DNA of 40,768 nucleotides from an uncultured Verrucomicrobiota bacterium. GTDB lineage: Bacteria; Verrucomicrobiota; Verrucomicrobiia; Verrucomicrobiales; Verrucomicrobiaceae. Location of the stretch: the NCBI GenBank assembly GCA_903848465.1, contig CAINGK010000154.1, forward strand, positions 1-40,768, written 5' to 3'. The notes beneath the pieces were generated by a model. It made no database searches. It worked only from the letters and a program-made list of their open reading frames with translations, and was not told where the DNA came from. Positions 1 to 8,762 of this stretch are shown in pieces (within the stretch, counting starts at the first letter, position 1; each line of letters begins with the position of its first letter). Position numbers and translations under genes: made by a program.

Positions 1-80
1 TGGTCGAACTCACCTCGTCCCATGCCAATGAGGGCTTTGAGGGTGCGGGCGTCCTTGATAATCCGGGTGAATTGCAGCAT
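1..80 (-). CDS. IS transposase, N-terminal fragment (runs off the left edge)
   Basis: A minus-strand frame opens with ATG at 80, directly preceded by an in-frame TGA, and stays open to the window edge (26 codons). The peptide begins MLQFTRIIKDARTLKAL and continues IGMGRGEFD. This resembles the N-terminal helix-turn-helix segment of IS4/IS5-type DDE transposases, where a 'lkaLtGlsreeFe' stretch is typical. The DDE catalytic part lies outside the window, so the family is inferred from very little sequence. The fragment sits next to a Uma2 gene that has lost its 5' part, which fits an insertion event. Confidence 0.5.
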   Translation of the reverse strand, partial: MLQFTRIIKDARTLKALIGMGRGEFD

Positions 81-143
81 TCACCATGTACGCCACCCAA
101 CTCAATTAACTTATCTTAATTATCCGGTAACAAGTCTAATGCA
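1..143. mobile_element. Probable right end of an insertion sequence
   Basis: The transposase start lies at 80, and recognisable Uma2 coding sequence begins at about 144 in the opposite orientation. The IS terminus should therefore lie between roughly 110 and 143. The stretch holds an AT-rich inverted repeat (AATTAA-N6-TTAATT, 103-120), unlike its GC-rich surroundings. The exact terminal inverted repeat and target duplication cannot be set because the other end is outside the window. Confidence 0.4.
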
Positions 144-293
144 ACGGAACGTTGCATCGAGGTGTTCCGTGCTCCAGCCAACGGACGTTATCAAAGCCAG
201 CAGCGCGTTGCCGAAGGGGAAATCCTGGAGTCCTCCGCTCTCAGCGCAGTGCGCGTGAATGTGGCGGACCTGTTTGCCGGAGTCGCTGCTTAG
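144..293 (+). pseudogene. Uma2-family (DUF820) endonuclease, C-terminal remnant
   Basis: An open frame ending at TAG 291-293 encodes about 50 residues that match the tail of Uma2/DUF820 proteins: ERCIEVFRAP, then GRYQ, then VAEGEILES and a final VRVNVADLF. In intact family members this follows the PD-(D/E)XK nuclease core. Upstream of ~144 the frame reaches a stop at 117-119 and the sequence turns into AT-rich IS-end DNA. The nuclease core (Asp/Glu/Lys residues) is therefore missing here and the gene is presumably dead. An intact Uma2 gene is present at 30840. The assignment rests on tail similarity only. Confidence 0.55.
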
Positions 294-307
294 CCCCCCC
301 CATTCTA

Positions 308-2092
308 TCACGCAGCCACAGGAGCAGGTGCCTCAAACCAACGTCCATGCTCCTTGATGAGGTCGATGAGCCGCTCGACAGCCTCTCCCTCAGGAATGTT
401 GAACTTCACCGCAGTCTTGCCGACGTACAAATTGATCTTCTCAGGCGCGCCGCCCACGTAGCCGAAGTCGGCATCGGCCATTTCGCCGGGGCCATTGACG
501 ATGCAGCCCATGACGGCGATGCGCACGCCTTTAAGATGGCCTGTGGCAGCGCGGATTTTCTGCGTGGTGGTCTGCAGGTTGAAGAGCGTGCGGCCACAGC
601 TCGGGCAGGCGACGTAGTCGGTCTTGAAAATGCGCACTCCGGCGGCTTGCAGGATGTTGTAGCTGATGCGCAGGGCCTGACCAGGGGCGTCTTCACCATT
701 CACGATCACGGCGTCACCAATGCCATCGCATAACAGCGAGCCGATGTTCGTGGCGGCAACGAGCAGGTTCTCAGTGAAGTCTTCGCTGCCAGCGGCCTGT
801 AACGTGTCTTTGAGCAGGATCACATGACGTGGCTGCAATTTAGCGGCGAGCAGGCGATACGCGGCAATGACAGGCAGCTTGAGCCCATCCTTGATGGTCA
901 CGAGCTTTGCATCGGCACTGTCATACAGGCTGGCGATGGCAGCATCGTCGCGTGGGTCGATCTCGATGACGCCGCTGTCTTCAATGACGATCTCAGGTTT
1001 GTAGTCGCCCAGTTTGTCGATCTTATGAGCGACAGCGTCCCACTTCTTGCGCGTGGTAAAGACGGGCACGGTTTCATGTCCGCCGGCCTTGACGCCGTTG
1101 ATCGTGAGCACCTGTGACTCGCGGCGCACGTAGTCGAAGGGATCGTAGCTGACTTGTGGCGCGTTGTGAATGTGCTCGAACTGCGCGGGGAGTCCTTCGT
1201 TGTAGGGCTTTACGAGCTGCTGCGCCACGGGGATCTCAAAGATGGCGTCTTCGGTCAATGAGACACGGACTGTATCGCCAATGCCGTCCGCCAGCAGGGA
1301 GCCGATGCCGATCGCACTCTTGATGCGACCATCTTCGCCATCTCCAGCCTCGGTGACGCCGAGATGGATCGGATAGTTCCAGTCGGAGCCGAGTTGATTG
1401 AGATGCGCGACGAGCAGGCGATAGGCCTCGATCATGACCTTCGGATTGCTGGCCTTCATCGAGAAGAGGAAATTGTGGTAGCCCTGCGCCCTTGCGATCC
1501 GGGCGAATTCCAGCGCGCTCTCGACCATGCCAAGCGGTGTGTCGCCATGGCGGTTCATGATGCGGTCGCTCAAGGAGCCGTGATTGGTGCCAATGCGCAT
1601 GGCGCGGCCCAGGCGGATGCAGTCCTTCACCAGCGGCACGAACTGCTCCTCCATGTAGGCCACTTCAGCGGCGTACTCGTCATCGGTGTATTCTTTGACC
1701 GCAAACTTCTTCTTGTCGGCGTAGTTGCCGGGGTTCACCCGGACTTTTTCCACCCATTTCACCGCTTCCATCGCCGCATCGGGTTTGAAGTGGATGTCGG
1801 CCACCAAAGGGACATCACAGCCAGCTTTGCGGATGCCATCACGGATGTGCTGCAGGTTTTCGGCGATGACGCGGGTCTGTGCAGTGACTCGAACGATCTG
1901 GCAGCCAGCTTCAGCGAGTCCCAGGGCTTCTTTCACACAGGCGTCCGCATCGCGTGTGTCACTGGTGAGCATGCTCTGCACCACGACGGGCGCACCGCCA
2001 CCGATCTGGACGTTGCCAACCATGACCGGGCGTGTTTCACGACGCTGGTAGTTGTAGAGGTCAGGGCAGTAACGGAGCAATTGGGAAGACAT
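308..2092 (-). CDS. ispG: 4-hydroxy-3-methylbut-2-enyl diphosphate synthase, long form
   Basis: IspG (GcpE) reduces methylerythritol cyclodiphosphate to HMBPP in the MEP isoprenoid pathway, using a [4Fe-4S] cluster in the cytoplasm. The 594-residue product opens with the TIM-barrel signature (GNVQIGGGAPVVVQSMLTSD), followed by ADIHFKP and KVRVNPGN. The C-terminal reductase domain carries the cluster ligands Cys496, Cys499 (CPSCGR), Cys530 (GCIVNGPGE) and Glu537. The length matches the large form with an extra central domain (about residues 260-480) found in Chlamydia, Bacteroidetes and plants, rather than the ~370-residue E. coli form. It stands alone. No Shine-Dalgarno is visible, but a good promoter lies 11 bases before the ATG. 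Confidence 0.97.
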   Translation of the reverse strand: MSSQLLRYCPDLYNYQRRETRPVMVGNVQIGGGAPVVVQSMLTSDTRDADACVKEALGLAEAGCQIVRVTAQTRVIAENLQHIRDGIRKAGCDVPLVADIHFKPDAAMEAVKWVEKVRVNPGNYADKKKFAVKEYTDDEYAAEVAYMEEQFVPLVKDCIRLGRAMRIGTNHGSLSDRIMNRHGDTPLGMVESALEFARIARAQGYHNFLFSMKASNPKVMIEAYRLLVAHLNQLGSDWNYPIHLGVTEAGDGEDGRIKSAIGIGSLLADGIGDTVRVSLTEDAIFEIPVAQQLVKPYNEGLPAQFEHIHNAPQVSYDPFDYVRRESQVLTINGVKAGGHETVPVFTTRKKWDAVAHKIDKLGDYKPEIVIEDSGVIEIDPRDDAAIASLYDSADAKLVTIKDGLKLPVIAAYRLLAAKLQPRHVILLKDTLQAAGSEDFTENLLVAATNIGSLLCDGIGDAVIVNGEDAPGQALRISYNILQAAGVRIFKTDYVACPSCGRTLFNLQTTTQKIRAATGHLKGVRIAVMGCIVNGPGEMADADFGYVGGAPEKINLYVGKTAVKFNIPEGEAVERLIDLIKEHGRWFEAPAPVAA

Positions 2093-2103
2093 GGCGGGCG
2101 CTT

Positions 2104-2131
2104 AGAATGCCGGATTGCTGCCACGACGCAA
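2104..2131 (-). promoter_or_regulatory. Predicted ispG promoter (-35/-10)
   Basis: On the minus strand TTGCGT (2131-2126), a 16-base spacer and CATTCT (2109-2104) are followed by a GC-rich stretch ending at the ATG (2092). A start site about 7 bases past the -10 would leave a 5' leader of only ~4-5 bases. The layout recurs at other genes in the window. Confidence 0.45.
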
Positions 2132-2181
2132 ACGGGAAGCCGCTAAGTGCAGCTCAGCATTACAACTTTCTTACATGCTTC

Positions 2182-2209
2182 TTGCTGATCCAGGACGGTA
2201 TGCTATATT
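2182..2209 (+). promoter_or_regulatory. Predicted promoter of the receiver-domain regulator
   Basis: TTGCTG (2182-2187), a 16-base spacer and TATATT (2204-2209) precede the ATG at 2220 by 10 bases. This is the best -10 in the window. It fits a near-leaderless transcript, as no Shine-Dalgarno lies close to the start. Confidence 0.5.
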
Positions 2210-2219
2210 TACATTAAAT

Positions 2220-2642
2220 ATGGCAAATATCATTGTTATTGAAGATCATCCACCGGTATCGAAGCTTTTGTCCACTCTCTGCCGGGCAGAAGGGCATGAG
2301 GTGATGGCTTTCGACAATGGTCGGGCCGGACTGGATGCGATCCGTGAGATGGCTCCTGACGTGGCTCTGGTGGACCGCCGCCTGGGGGAAACGGATGGCC
2401 TAGAAATGATTCGTCAAGCACGCGAAGCCTCCCCCATGACGCGTTTTGTCATGGTTTCCGCCTGTTCGGAGACCCGCGACATCGTGACAGCCGTGCGGCA
2501 CGGCGTTTACGATTATGTCACCAAACCCTTCGAGCTACATGAGATCAAAAGTGCGCTGAATCGCGCACTCAATGAGCCTGCTGAGCCCCCGCCGATCTCA
2601 CGTCAAAAGCTCGTCATTCTCTGTCCGAAGCAGGCGGCATGA
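2220..2642 (+). CDS. Single-domain response regulator (CheY-like receiver)
   Basis: The 140-residue protein is a lone receiver domain. It has the acidic pair Glu8-Asp9 (IVIEDH), phospho-acceptor Asp52 (ALVDRRLGETDG), Ser80 (MVSA) and Lys102 (YVTKPFEL), which is the full set needed for phosphorylation and switching. About 25 residues without a known domain follow. The frame is open further upstream, but the start at 2220 is chosen because the receiver fold begins there (MANIIVIED) and a strong promoter sits just ahead. No histidine kinase or output gene is adjacent, so its partner cannot be named. It may act by protein contact or in a phosphorelay. Confidence 0.9.
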   Translation: MANIIVIEDHPPVSKLLSTLCRAEGHEVMAFDNGRAGLDAIREMAPDVALVDRRLGETDGLEMIRQAREASPMTRFVMVSACSETRDIVTAVRHGVYDYVTKPFELHEIKSALNRALNEPAEPPPISRQKLVILCPKQAA

Positions 2643-2676
2643 CGGAGGCAGCCGCCAGTTGGCGTGGTGGCTATAC

Positions 2677-2704
2677 CTGCAACTTTGAACATTGAAGTTG
2701 GCAG
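2677..2704 (+). other. Stem-loop between regulator and htrA
   Basis: CTGC-AACTT and AAGTT-GGCAG can pair around the loop TGAACATTG, with one bulge. No T-run follows, so it is not a classical intrinsic terminator. It overlaps the likely -35 of the htrA gene (TTGAAG, 2692-2697), so it might instead be an operator. Function is uncertain. Confidence 0.25.
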
Positions 2705-2725
2705 CCGCTGGCGCATTGGTACCGC

Positions 2726-3930
2726 ATGGAAAACCTCCGCCGTCTGCTGTTTGCCCTGTCCGTCTTCGTCCTGGCCGCGCTGCTCTTCGCGTGGTGGCGT
2801 CACGGGCGGGAAGGCTATGGCGTGCTCAATCTGCTGAAGAGTGAAAAACCCGGCCCTACAGCGCTCACGCCTCCGCAAAACCGAAAATCGCGGCAGATGA
2901 ACTGCCCTTATTGAGCCGGCTTAATGACGAATTTGCCAAGATTTCTGCGGCCGTGCTGCCCTCGGTAGTCAGTATCACCAACAAGACCGGGCGCCCTAGG
3001 CCGATGAGTTCCCCTTCCAAGCAAGTTCCACTCGACCAACTCGCCCAGACCGTGCCCAGTCTCGGCTCCGGGGTGATCATTAGCAAAGAGGGGCATGTGG
3101 TCACGAACTATCATGTGATCGAGGGGTTTCGGGAAGCCATCCAGATCACCACCAACGATAACAGAAATTATACAACGCTGATTCTCGGGGCCAACAAGGA
3201 GCGCGATATCGCCCTGCTGAAAATCGACAGCCCGCGCATCGACTTCCCTGCGCTGCGGTTTGCCAACTCCGATGATGTCCGCGTGGGCCAGATCGTGCTC
3301 GCGGTGGGCAATCCCTTCGGACTCAGTGGCACCGTGACTCAGGGCATCATCAGCGCGCGTGACCGCCATCTCAGCGACAGTCAGTTTGATTTCCTCCAGA
3401 CGGATACGGTGATCAATCCCGGCAACTCCGGGGGGCCGCTGGTGAACATTCGCGGCGAGATCATCGGTATCAACGTGGCTCTTTATCGTGGCGACAAAAG
3501 CAGCACCAGTTGGCAAGGAGTCGGGCTGGCCGTCCCCTCCAACGAAGCCAAAATGATGGTGGAAAATATTCAGGCCAAGTTCAAGGAGAGCGCGAAGGAA
3601 ACAACCGGCGTCAACATTGCCACCGGCAAGGGCTACCTCGGCCTCGAAGTCAGCAGCGAACCCGTCGAGATTGATCCCGTCTGGGGCACCTCACGCCGAG
3701 GCGCGCTGGTGACGGACATCGGCAACCTTTCGCCTGCGGCTGAGGCGGGGCTGCGCCAGGGGGACATCGTCACCAAGTTTCAGGGCATGGCCTTCCGCTC
3801 CCCCGCAGACCTGCTCCAGATCATCCGCACTCAGCCGCCCGGCAATGAAGTGAAACTCGAAGTCATTCGGAACAACAAAATGGGCGACATCATTGCCAAG
3901 CTCGGAGCCAGACCCGACTCGAATCCTTAG
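2726..3930 (+). CDS. Membrane-anchored HtrA/DegP-like serine protease with one-base frameshift
   Basis: This is a trypsin-like periplasmic quality-control protease. The first frame (ATG 2726) encodes a signal anchor (about residues 6-24, LLFALSVFVLAALLFAWW) and stops at 2914. The protease frame, one base off, reads IAADELPLLSRLNDEF and onward from about 2881. It has the catalytic triad His in TNYHVIE, Asp in ERDIALLKI and Ser in GNSGGPL, then one PDZ domain (LSPAAEAGLRQGDIV). One extra A in the A-run at 2877-2880 would join the two into a 401-residue protein with a natural linker. Either the assembly lost a base or the gene is truly split; a TTG at 2911 could start an anchorless protease. It converges on comEC with 8 bases between the stops. 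Confidence 0.85.
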
Positions 3931-3938
3931 TTTCTGGA

Positions 3939-6314
3939 TTACTGTCGCGGCTTCAGCACCCAATGTTTCTCGCTGCGTTGAGTCGTAATTTGAATCTCCT
4001 TCTGTTGAAACTGCAGGTCAATGCTGCCGACGCTCCAGGCGTCGATCAGCGGAATGTTCTGTTCCTTGGCCAGTTGAACGAGTGAAGCAGGCAGCGCGGT
4101 CTCGGTGGTGCGTGCATCGCTCCCGCAGAGAATGACCTGTGGGCGGGCCTTGAGCAGGAATTCGGCGCTGGTGGCAAGATCCCCCTCATGCTGGCTGCGG
4201 ATCAGCACATCGCAGTGCAGATCTGTGGCGCTGGCGCAGAGCGTTTTCTCCGTCTTCCAGCCTGCGTCACTCTGCCACAAAACGCGCCAGGGACCAAGGT
4301 GCAGCATCAGCACCATCGCACGGTCATCGCCACGGTCGCTTTGCATTTGCAGTGTCGGGTGCAGCACCTGTGCCTCGATTTTGAAGCCTGGAGAGTCTGA
4401 TAATGTGACCCGCTCATCTACGTGCAATTTGTGCAGCGTCGGTGGCTGCGGCCCATCGAGCAACTGTTGCAGCGTGGAGTTCGAGCGATCACGTCTCCCC
4501 GGCTCCTGCGTGCTGCAAAAGAGCTGGGGCGCGTCAAACGTGGCGAGGACTTGCGGGAGGGCACCAATGTGGTCGGCGTCGTTATGGCTCAGAAACACCC
4601 CCTTGATGGCATTGACGCCGCTGGAATAAAGATAAGGGCGCAGCACACGGCGAAAGCTGGCTTCACTGCCGGTGTCAAACAGCCAGTGCGCCCTGCCGCT
4701 GCGCAGATGGTTCGCCGCGCCGCCATAAGGCATTTCCAGCATGTGCCAGACGGCGGGCGCATGGCTGAAAGAAGCGCGTGGCTGAAAATGAAAATTCGCG
4801 CCCGGCAGACCTGCGAACCATGCTGCGCTAACAATCATCGCCTTCGCCAGCGCCCAATTGGCATTGTTGCAGATGATCTGCGCACCGGTCAGATGCAGCC
4901 CCGCCGCACAGAGGCTCAGGCAGGTGGCCCCCAGGCACAGGGACGAGAGCGGAACGAGCACGCAGTTGGCGATCACCGCCACTGGAGTAATCGATTGAAA
5001 ATGACCCAGGATAAACGGCAAGCTGCCGATCCATGCAGCAAACGACACGCTCAATGTGGTCGCAAGCCACAGACGGCATCTGCTCCACGTACGTTGCCGC
5101 CAGTTGGCGAGTTGGGGTGGCAAAAAAGAATCGATCCGGGTAAACGGCAGCAGTTTTTCCAGCAGCGGCGCGGAACCGACAGCGCTGAGCCACAGCACGC
5201 CGAATGACAATTGAAACCCCGGCATGAAAAGCTGATGGGAGTCGGTGGCTAAAAGCAGCAGAGCTGCGGCACCCAAGCTGTTCTGCAAGGATGATTCACG
5301 GTCCAACAGCACAGCACTCAGGTAGATCGCCACCATGAAAGCCGCCCGTGCCGCCGACGGCCGCCAGCCAGTGACGAACGCATACGCAAAGACGACAAAG
5401 ATCACCACCCACAACGAGAAGCTGCGCCGCACCCTGATCTGCTGCAGCAGCACCATCACGATGGCTCCCAGTAGCGCCACATGCAGACCACTCACAGCAA
5501 AGACATGCAGCGTACCGCTGTTGCGAAACGCATCCTCGATCTCGTCATCCGCCTCGGCCGCCACACCCAGCGCCATGGCACGAATCACGGCGAGGGTTTG
5601 CGGGTCGTCTTCGAGATCTTCCGCGAGCTGCCGACTGATCCACTGCCTACAATCTTCCGCCGCCTCCAGAAAGCTGCACCACAGCGCTTCACCACTGGCA
5701 CCGATACGCCGCATGTGGACGATGTCCAAACGGGCCACACGTCCCATGCGCAATGAATACTCCTGGGCATCGAAAGTGCCTGGATTCGAAGCTGTACGCG
5801 GCAGGTAGATGTTGCCTTGGAGTTCAAACACTCCCGCACCTGGGAAGAGCACGCCTTTGGGCAGCCGCACCAGCAGCGTGGTTGCTTGTTCCATCACAAA
5901 TCCCGCTGCCGGGATTTCGATCTGCCGCGCGGTGCAGAGTGCATGGGTGCGGCCATCCGCATTGGAGTCGAACTCCGGCAGCAAGCTGCCACGAATCGTC
6001 GCTGGCACAGGCCTACCCTGATCCAGCAAGGCTAGGCGCAGCGGATGGCGGAACGTTTCATCGGTGCGCGTTGAGTGAATGAAGGCAAACACCATCAGAC
6101 ACCCAGGGACCAGCGGCCATGAGCGCCCGCTGAAAAGCGCCGCGCTCAGAAATACTGCGGCGGCGGTGAGCACCCAGATGGCATGCGCTTGCAGCCATCC
6201 CAAGTCAGCGGCGATGATGCCGCAGACAGCCACGAGCGCCAGTGCCATCAGCGGGTTGGCTCGGTTCCAAAGCTGGAGTTTTGCGAGCATCCGCCACTGT
6301 TTTGAAACGATCAC
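3939..6314 (-). CDS. comEC: DNA uptake channel protein ComEC/Rec2
   Basis: ComEC forms the inner-membrane channel that takes up single-stranded DNA in natural transformation. The 791-residue product has N-terminal membrane helices and a DUF4131-like region (about 20-230), the Competence domain (about 240-510, with SGLHVALLG) and a C-terminal metallo-beta-lactamase-like domain (about 520-790) with SHNDADHIGA at 576-585. The usual DVGQGDA motif that opens that domain is replaced by EMPYGGAAN. The GTG start at 6314 overlaps the TGA of the upstream TPR gene (GTGA), which indicates translational coupling; Met9 is an alternative start. No other competence gene is in the window. Confidence 0.92.
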   Translation of the reverse strand: MIVSKQWRMLAKLQLWNRANPLMALALVAVCGIIAADLGWLQAHAIWVLTAAAVFLSAALFSGRSWPLVPGCLMVFAFIHSTRTDETFRHPLRLALLDQGRPVPATIRGSLLPEFDSNADGRTHALCTARQIEIPAAGFVMEQATTLLVRLPKGVLFPGAGVFELQGNIYLPRTASNPGTFDAQEYSLRMGRVARLDIVHMRRIGASGEALWCSFLEAAEDCRQWISRQLAEDLEDDPQTLAVIRAMALGVAAEADDEIEDAFRNSGTLHVFAVSGLHVALLGAIVMVLLQQIRVRRSFSLWVVIFVVFAYAFVTGWRPSAARAAFMVAIYLSAVLLDRESSLQNSLGAAALLLLATDSHQLFMPGFQLSFGVLWLSAVGSAPLLEKLLPFTRIDSFLPPQLANWRQRTWSRCRLWLATTLSVSFAAWIGSLPFILGHFQSITPVAVIANCVLVPLSSLCLGATCLSLCAAGLHLTGAQIICNNANWALAKAMIVSAAWFAGLPGANFHFQPRASFSHAPAVWHMLEMPYGGAANHLRSGRAHWLFDTGSEASFRRVLRPYLYSSGVNAIKGVFLSHNDADHIGALPQVLATFDAPQLFCSTQEPGRRDRSNSTLQQLLDGPQPPTLHKLHVDERVTLSDSPGFKIEAQVLHPTLQMQSDRGDDRAMVLMLHLGPWRVLWQSDAGWKTEKTLCASATDLHCDVLIRSQHEGDLATSAEFLLKARPQVILCGSDARTTETALPASLVQLAKEQNIPLIDAWSVGSIDLQFQQKEIQITTQRSEKHWVLKPRQ

Positions 6315-6961
6315 GCCTTCGCCGCGCCGGAAGCTGCCGCTTTCGCACGCTGATCCATCAGCAACTTGTACTGCATTTGTTCAATTTCAGTCATCCGATG
6401 GTGTGCGTTGGCGCTGTGACGCGTGTTCGGGAAGTTGCCAATGATCTGCTCCAGCATGTCGCGCGCCGTTTCATAATCATGCCGCTGGATCAGATGCACA
6501 TCGGCAATGCGAAACATGAGGAAAGCCGCATCATCCACCGGCCAGTCCCTGCTCTGTAGGTGTTCTTCCAGCGCTTTCAAAGCTGCCTGTGGATTGCGCA
6601 AGCGTTCGCCATGTATCTTGGCAATTTCAGCCACCGGGAATGGATCATCCGGCTTGTCCTGGAGCATTTTTTCATAGTGCTCAATCGCACCTTGGTAATC
6701 ACCCTGGGCGATTTTGGCCGCTGCCTTGGTCATTTCATCCTGCTCCACCTTTTCGCCGGAGGAGAACACCGCTTCACTCATGGCGTCTCCCAGCATGGGG
6801 ATGACAAATTTTACCGCCAGCAGCCCCCCGGTCAGCCCCAGGACGATCACCATCACGAGCTTCGTGCCATCCCCGGCCTCTTTGAAGAAGGTCCAGATCA
6901 ATGCAATGACCAACAGCGCTAGCGTGGCAAGACAGATGCGAATGATAAGCGTGGTGTTCAT
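6311..6961 (-). CDS. Membrane-anchored TPR protein
   Basis: The 216-residue protein starts with two membrane helices (about 5-25 and 34-56). A soluble TPR-type helical domain follows: AAAKIAQGDYQGAIEHYEKM, then the AALKALEEHL and YETARDMLEQII segments. The tail is Ala/Lys-rich. The fold suggests a scaffold that docks other proteins at the membrane; no specific partner is shown. It overlaps the downstream comEC start by four bases, so the two are probably translated together, but a role in DNA uptake is only a guess. Confidence 0.8.
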   Translation of the reverse strand: MNTTLIIRICLATLALLVIALIWTFFKEAGDGTKLVMVIVLGLTGGLLAVKFVIPMLGDAMSEAVFSSGEKVEQDEMTKAAAKIAQGDYQGAIEHYEKMLQDKPDDPFPVAEIAKIHGERLRNPQAALKALEEHLQSRDWPVDDAAFLMFRIADVHLIQRHDYETARDMLEQIIGNFPNTRHSANAHHRMTEIEQMQYKLLMDQRAKAAASGAAKA

Positions 6962-7040
6962 ATTTCGAAATGTACAGCGAGGCTATCAAACCGCCTGCTT
7001 TTCGCCAAGCACGAAATCACACCCCTACCCTGGCCCAGGA

Positions 7041-8522
7041 TTACTCCCCTCTCAAATCCAGGCAAATCACCCGTGGCCCGGACTTCCGCAGCAGGTCCTG
7101 CGCTTGCTGGCGCACATAGAGCAAGCCGTGGCTGAGTGCCGGCAAGCTCCAGGTATTAAGCGCATAGAACAATTGAGTTTGAGCCATCACTTTGGCACCT
7201 GCCGGACTCAGATCCAGCCAATGCAGTGAACCAGTTTCGCCGAGGCAAAGGAATGCACCGTCAGCATACAAAAGGCTGGCGCGCAGGATGCTGAGCCGGG
7301 TGGGGTTCGCCCGTCCGGTTTGCTTGCTGAAGCCAGCATCCTCCCACTCAATGCGCTGTTCCCACACTTCCGCGCCCGTTTCGGCGTTCACGCAGACAAG
7401 GCGCGACTTGGGCTCGGTCTCGCCGTCGATGGCATAAAGGTGGCCGTCGTGATACACTGGATTCATCCAGTGAACGCCGAGCTTCTTCGACTGCCAGACT
7501 TCCTTCACCTGGAACTCCGCATCATACTCAACCATCACCCCACCGAGCGGGCGGCCCTTTGGGTAGGCCGTGGTGATGAAGGCGCGGTTTTTCTCCGGAA
7601 TGACGACGGGCGAACTACCGATCGCCTGGATGTAGTCGTCACTCCGCCACGGAAATTTGGAATGCAGTTTCCCACTCTTCGGATCAAGGCACATCAGGCC
7701 GCCTGTGGCCGGATCACTCTCCCCACCCGCATAAATCAGCACCTTCGTCTGCCCATGCAGCTTGGCGGGAATGGGTGACGCATAGCTCGCTCCCCACGCG
7801 TCCTCGATGGTCCAAATGACCTTGCCACTCTGCAAATCAAAGGCCGCCACGCTCACGCCAGCTTCCGCGAGCCGCTCTTTGCGGTCGCGCAATCCTTCAT
7901 TGTCCTCAATGGGGGCTTTTTTGCCGCCGACATTCAGGATCACGCGCCCATCCAGAATCAGCGGCGTACCGCCCGCACCAAAGAAATCCTGCGGCACATG
8001 GTACTCTTTGCGCAGATCATGCTGCCACAGCACCTTGCCTGTTTTCAAATCAAAAGCGTGCAACTCCGCCGTCACGCCAAACGTCACGACGACACCATCC
8101 GCGATCACCGGACTGCCTCGCGGGCCATTGCCGAAGCCATAGCGATCCTGGTAAGTGATCGGGTAATCCTGTGACCAGAAGCGTTTCCCGGTTTCGCGAT
8201 GCAGACACTCAAGGGTTTCCTTGCCTTCGAGCGCATGGAAGATCACACAGAAGTCGCCACTGATAGCCGGAGAGTTATACGCCTCCCCCATCTGGACCTC
8301 CCACACCGACTTGGGTTCGTTCTGCGCCCAGGTCTTGAGCAGATGCGTTTCCGGCGAGTGCGCATCATCCGTAGGGCCGAGCACACGCGACCAGTCGCTC
8401 GTTTTCGCCTCTGCCGCCGGCGGCTTGGGTGCCGCATGAAAGGTCAGCCGCTCAAACGCCTCCTGCGCAGAGCCGAGGCGCAGGGCGAAAAGGAACAGAA
8501 ACAGGATCGACGATTTGTGCAT
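7041..8522 (-). CDS. Secreted PQQ-like beta-propeller protein
   Basis: The 493-residue protein has a signal peptide (about 1-19, cut after GSA). Repeats typical of PQQ/BamB-type eight-bladed propellers follow: FDLKTGKVLWQHD, FDLQSGKVIWTIE, LDPKSGKLHSKF and VNAETGAEVWEQ. Such proteins either bind PQQ in dehydrogenases or serve as protein-interaction platforms. The dehydrogenase active-site region is not evident, and family members of this kind are abundant and mostly uncharacterised in Planctomycetes and Verrucomicrobia. It is divergent from the small lipoprotein gene at 8546, with a 23-base gap between start codons. Confidence 0.85.
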   Translation of the reverse strand: MHKSSILFLFLFALRLGSAQEAFERLTFHAAPKPPAAEAKTSDWSRVLGPTDDAHSPETHLLKTWAQNEPKSVWEVQMGEAYNSPAISGDFCVIFHALEGKETLECLHRETGKRFWSQDYPITYQDRYGFGNGPRGSPVIADGVVVTFGVTAELHAFDLKTGKVLWQHDLRKEYHVPQDFFGAGGTPLILDGRVILNVGGKKAPIEDNEGLRDRKERLAEAGVSVAAFDLQSGKVIWTIEDAWGASYASPIPAKLHGQTKVLIYAGGESDPATGGLMCLDPKSGKLHSKFPWRSDDYIQAIGSSPVVIPEKNRAFITTAYPKGRPLGGVMVEYDAEFQVKEVWQSKKLGVHWMNPVYHDGHLYAIDGETEPKSRLVCVNAETGAEVWEQRIEWEDAGFSKQTGRANPTRLSILRASLLYADGAFLCLGETGSLHWLDLSPAGAKVMAQTQLFYALNTWSLPALSHGLLYVRQQAQDLLRKSGPRVICLDLRGE

Positions 8523-8545
8523 GTCGTGCCAAGTTAGCCACTGCC

Positions 8546-8713
8546 ATGAAAAACGCCACTCTCATCCTTGCCACAGTCTGCGTTCTGAGTTCCTGCGCCG
8601 GTGCCCGTGGCGGCAGCAAGACCGCCTCCCAAAACAAGACCAACGGCTCAAAGGACAACACCGTCTTTTCCTGGCTGAGCACCACCTCCGTGCCGCAGAC
8701 CGTATCACGCTGA
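8546..8713 (+). CDS. Small lipoprotein (55 aa)
   Basis: The ATG at 8546 opens a 55-residue frame with a short positive N-terminus, a hydrophobic stretch (LILATVCVL) and the lipobox LSSC, so Cys17 would be the lipidated residue. The mature part (GARGGSKTASQNKTNGS) is polar, Gly/Ser/Lys-rich and probably unstructured. It resembles the short entericidin-like or filler lipoproteins common in Gram-negatives, but no family can be assigned. It lies divergent from the PQQ propeller gene and ends 100 bases before hemQ. Confidence 0.6.
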   Translation: MKNATLILATVCVLSSCAGARGGSKTASQNKTNGSKDNTVFSWLSTTSVPQTVSR

Positions 8714-8762
8714 CCACACGCAAGTGCGCGAATTAGGCACAGCAAAAGCCAATCATCGTCCG

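Noticed and set aside
2115..2219. A longer N-terminus for the receiver protein
   Set aside because: The frame is open, but it would put 35 unrelated residues before the receiver fold and read through its promoter.
4422..5207. A long plus-strand open frame inside comEC
   Set aside because: Antisense shadow without domain content; the comEC frame is complete and continuous.
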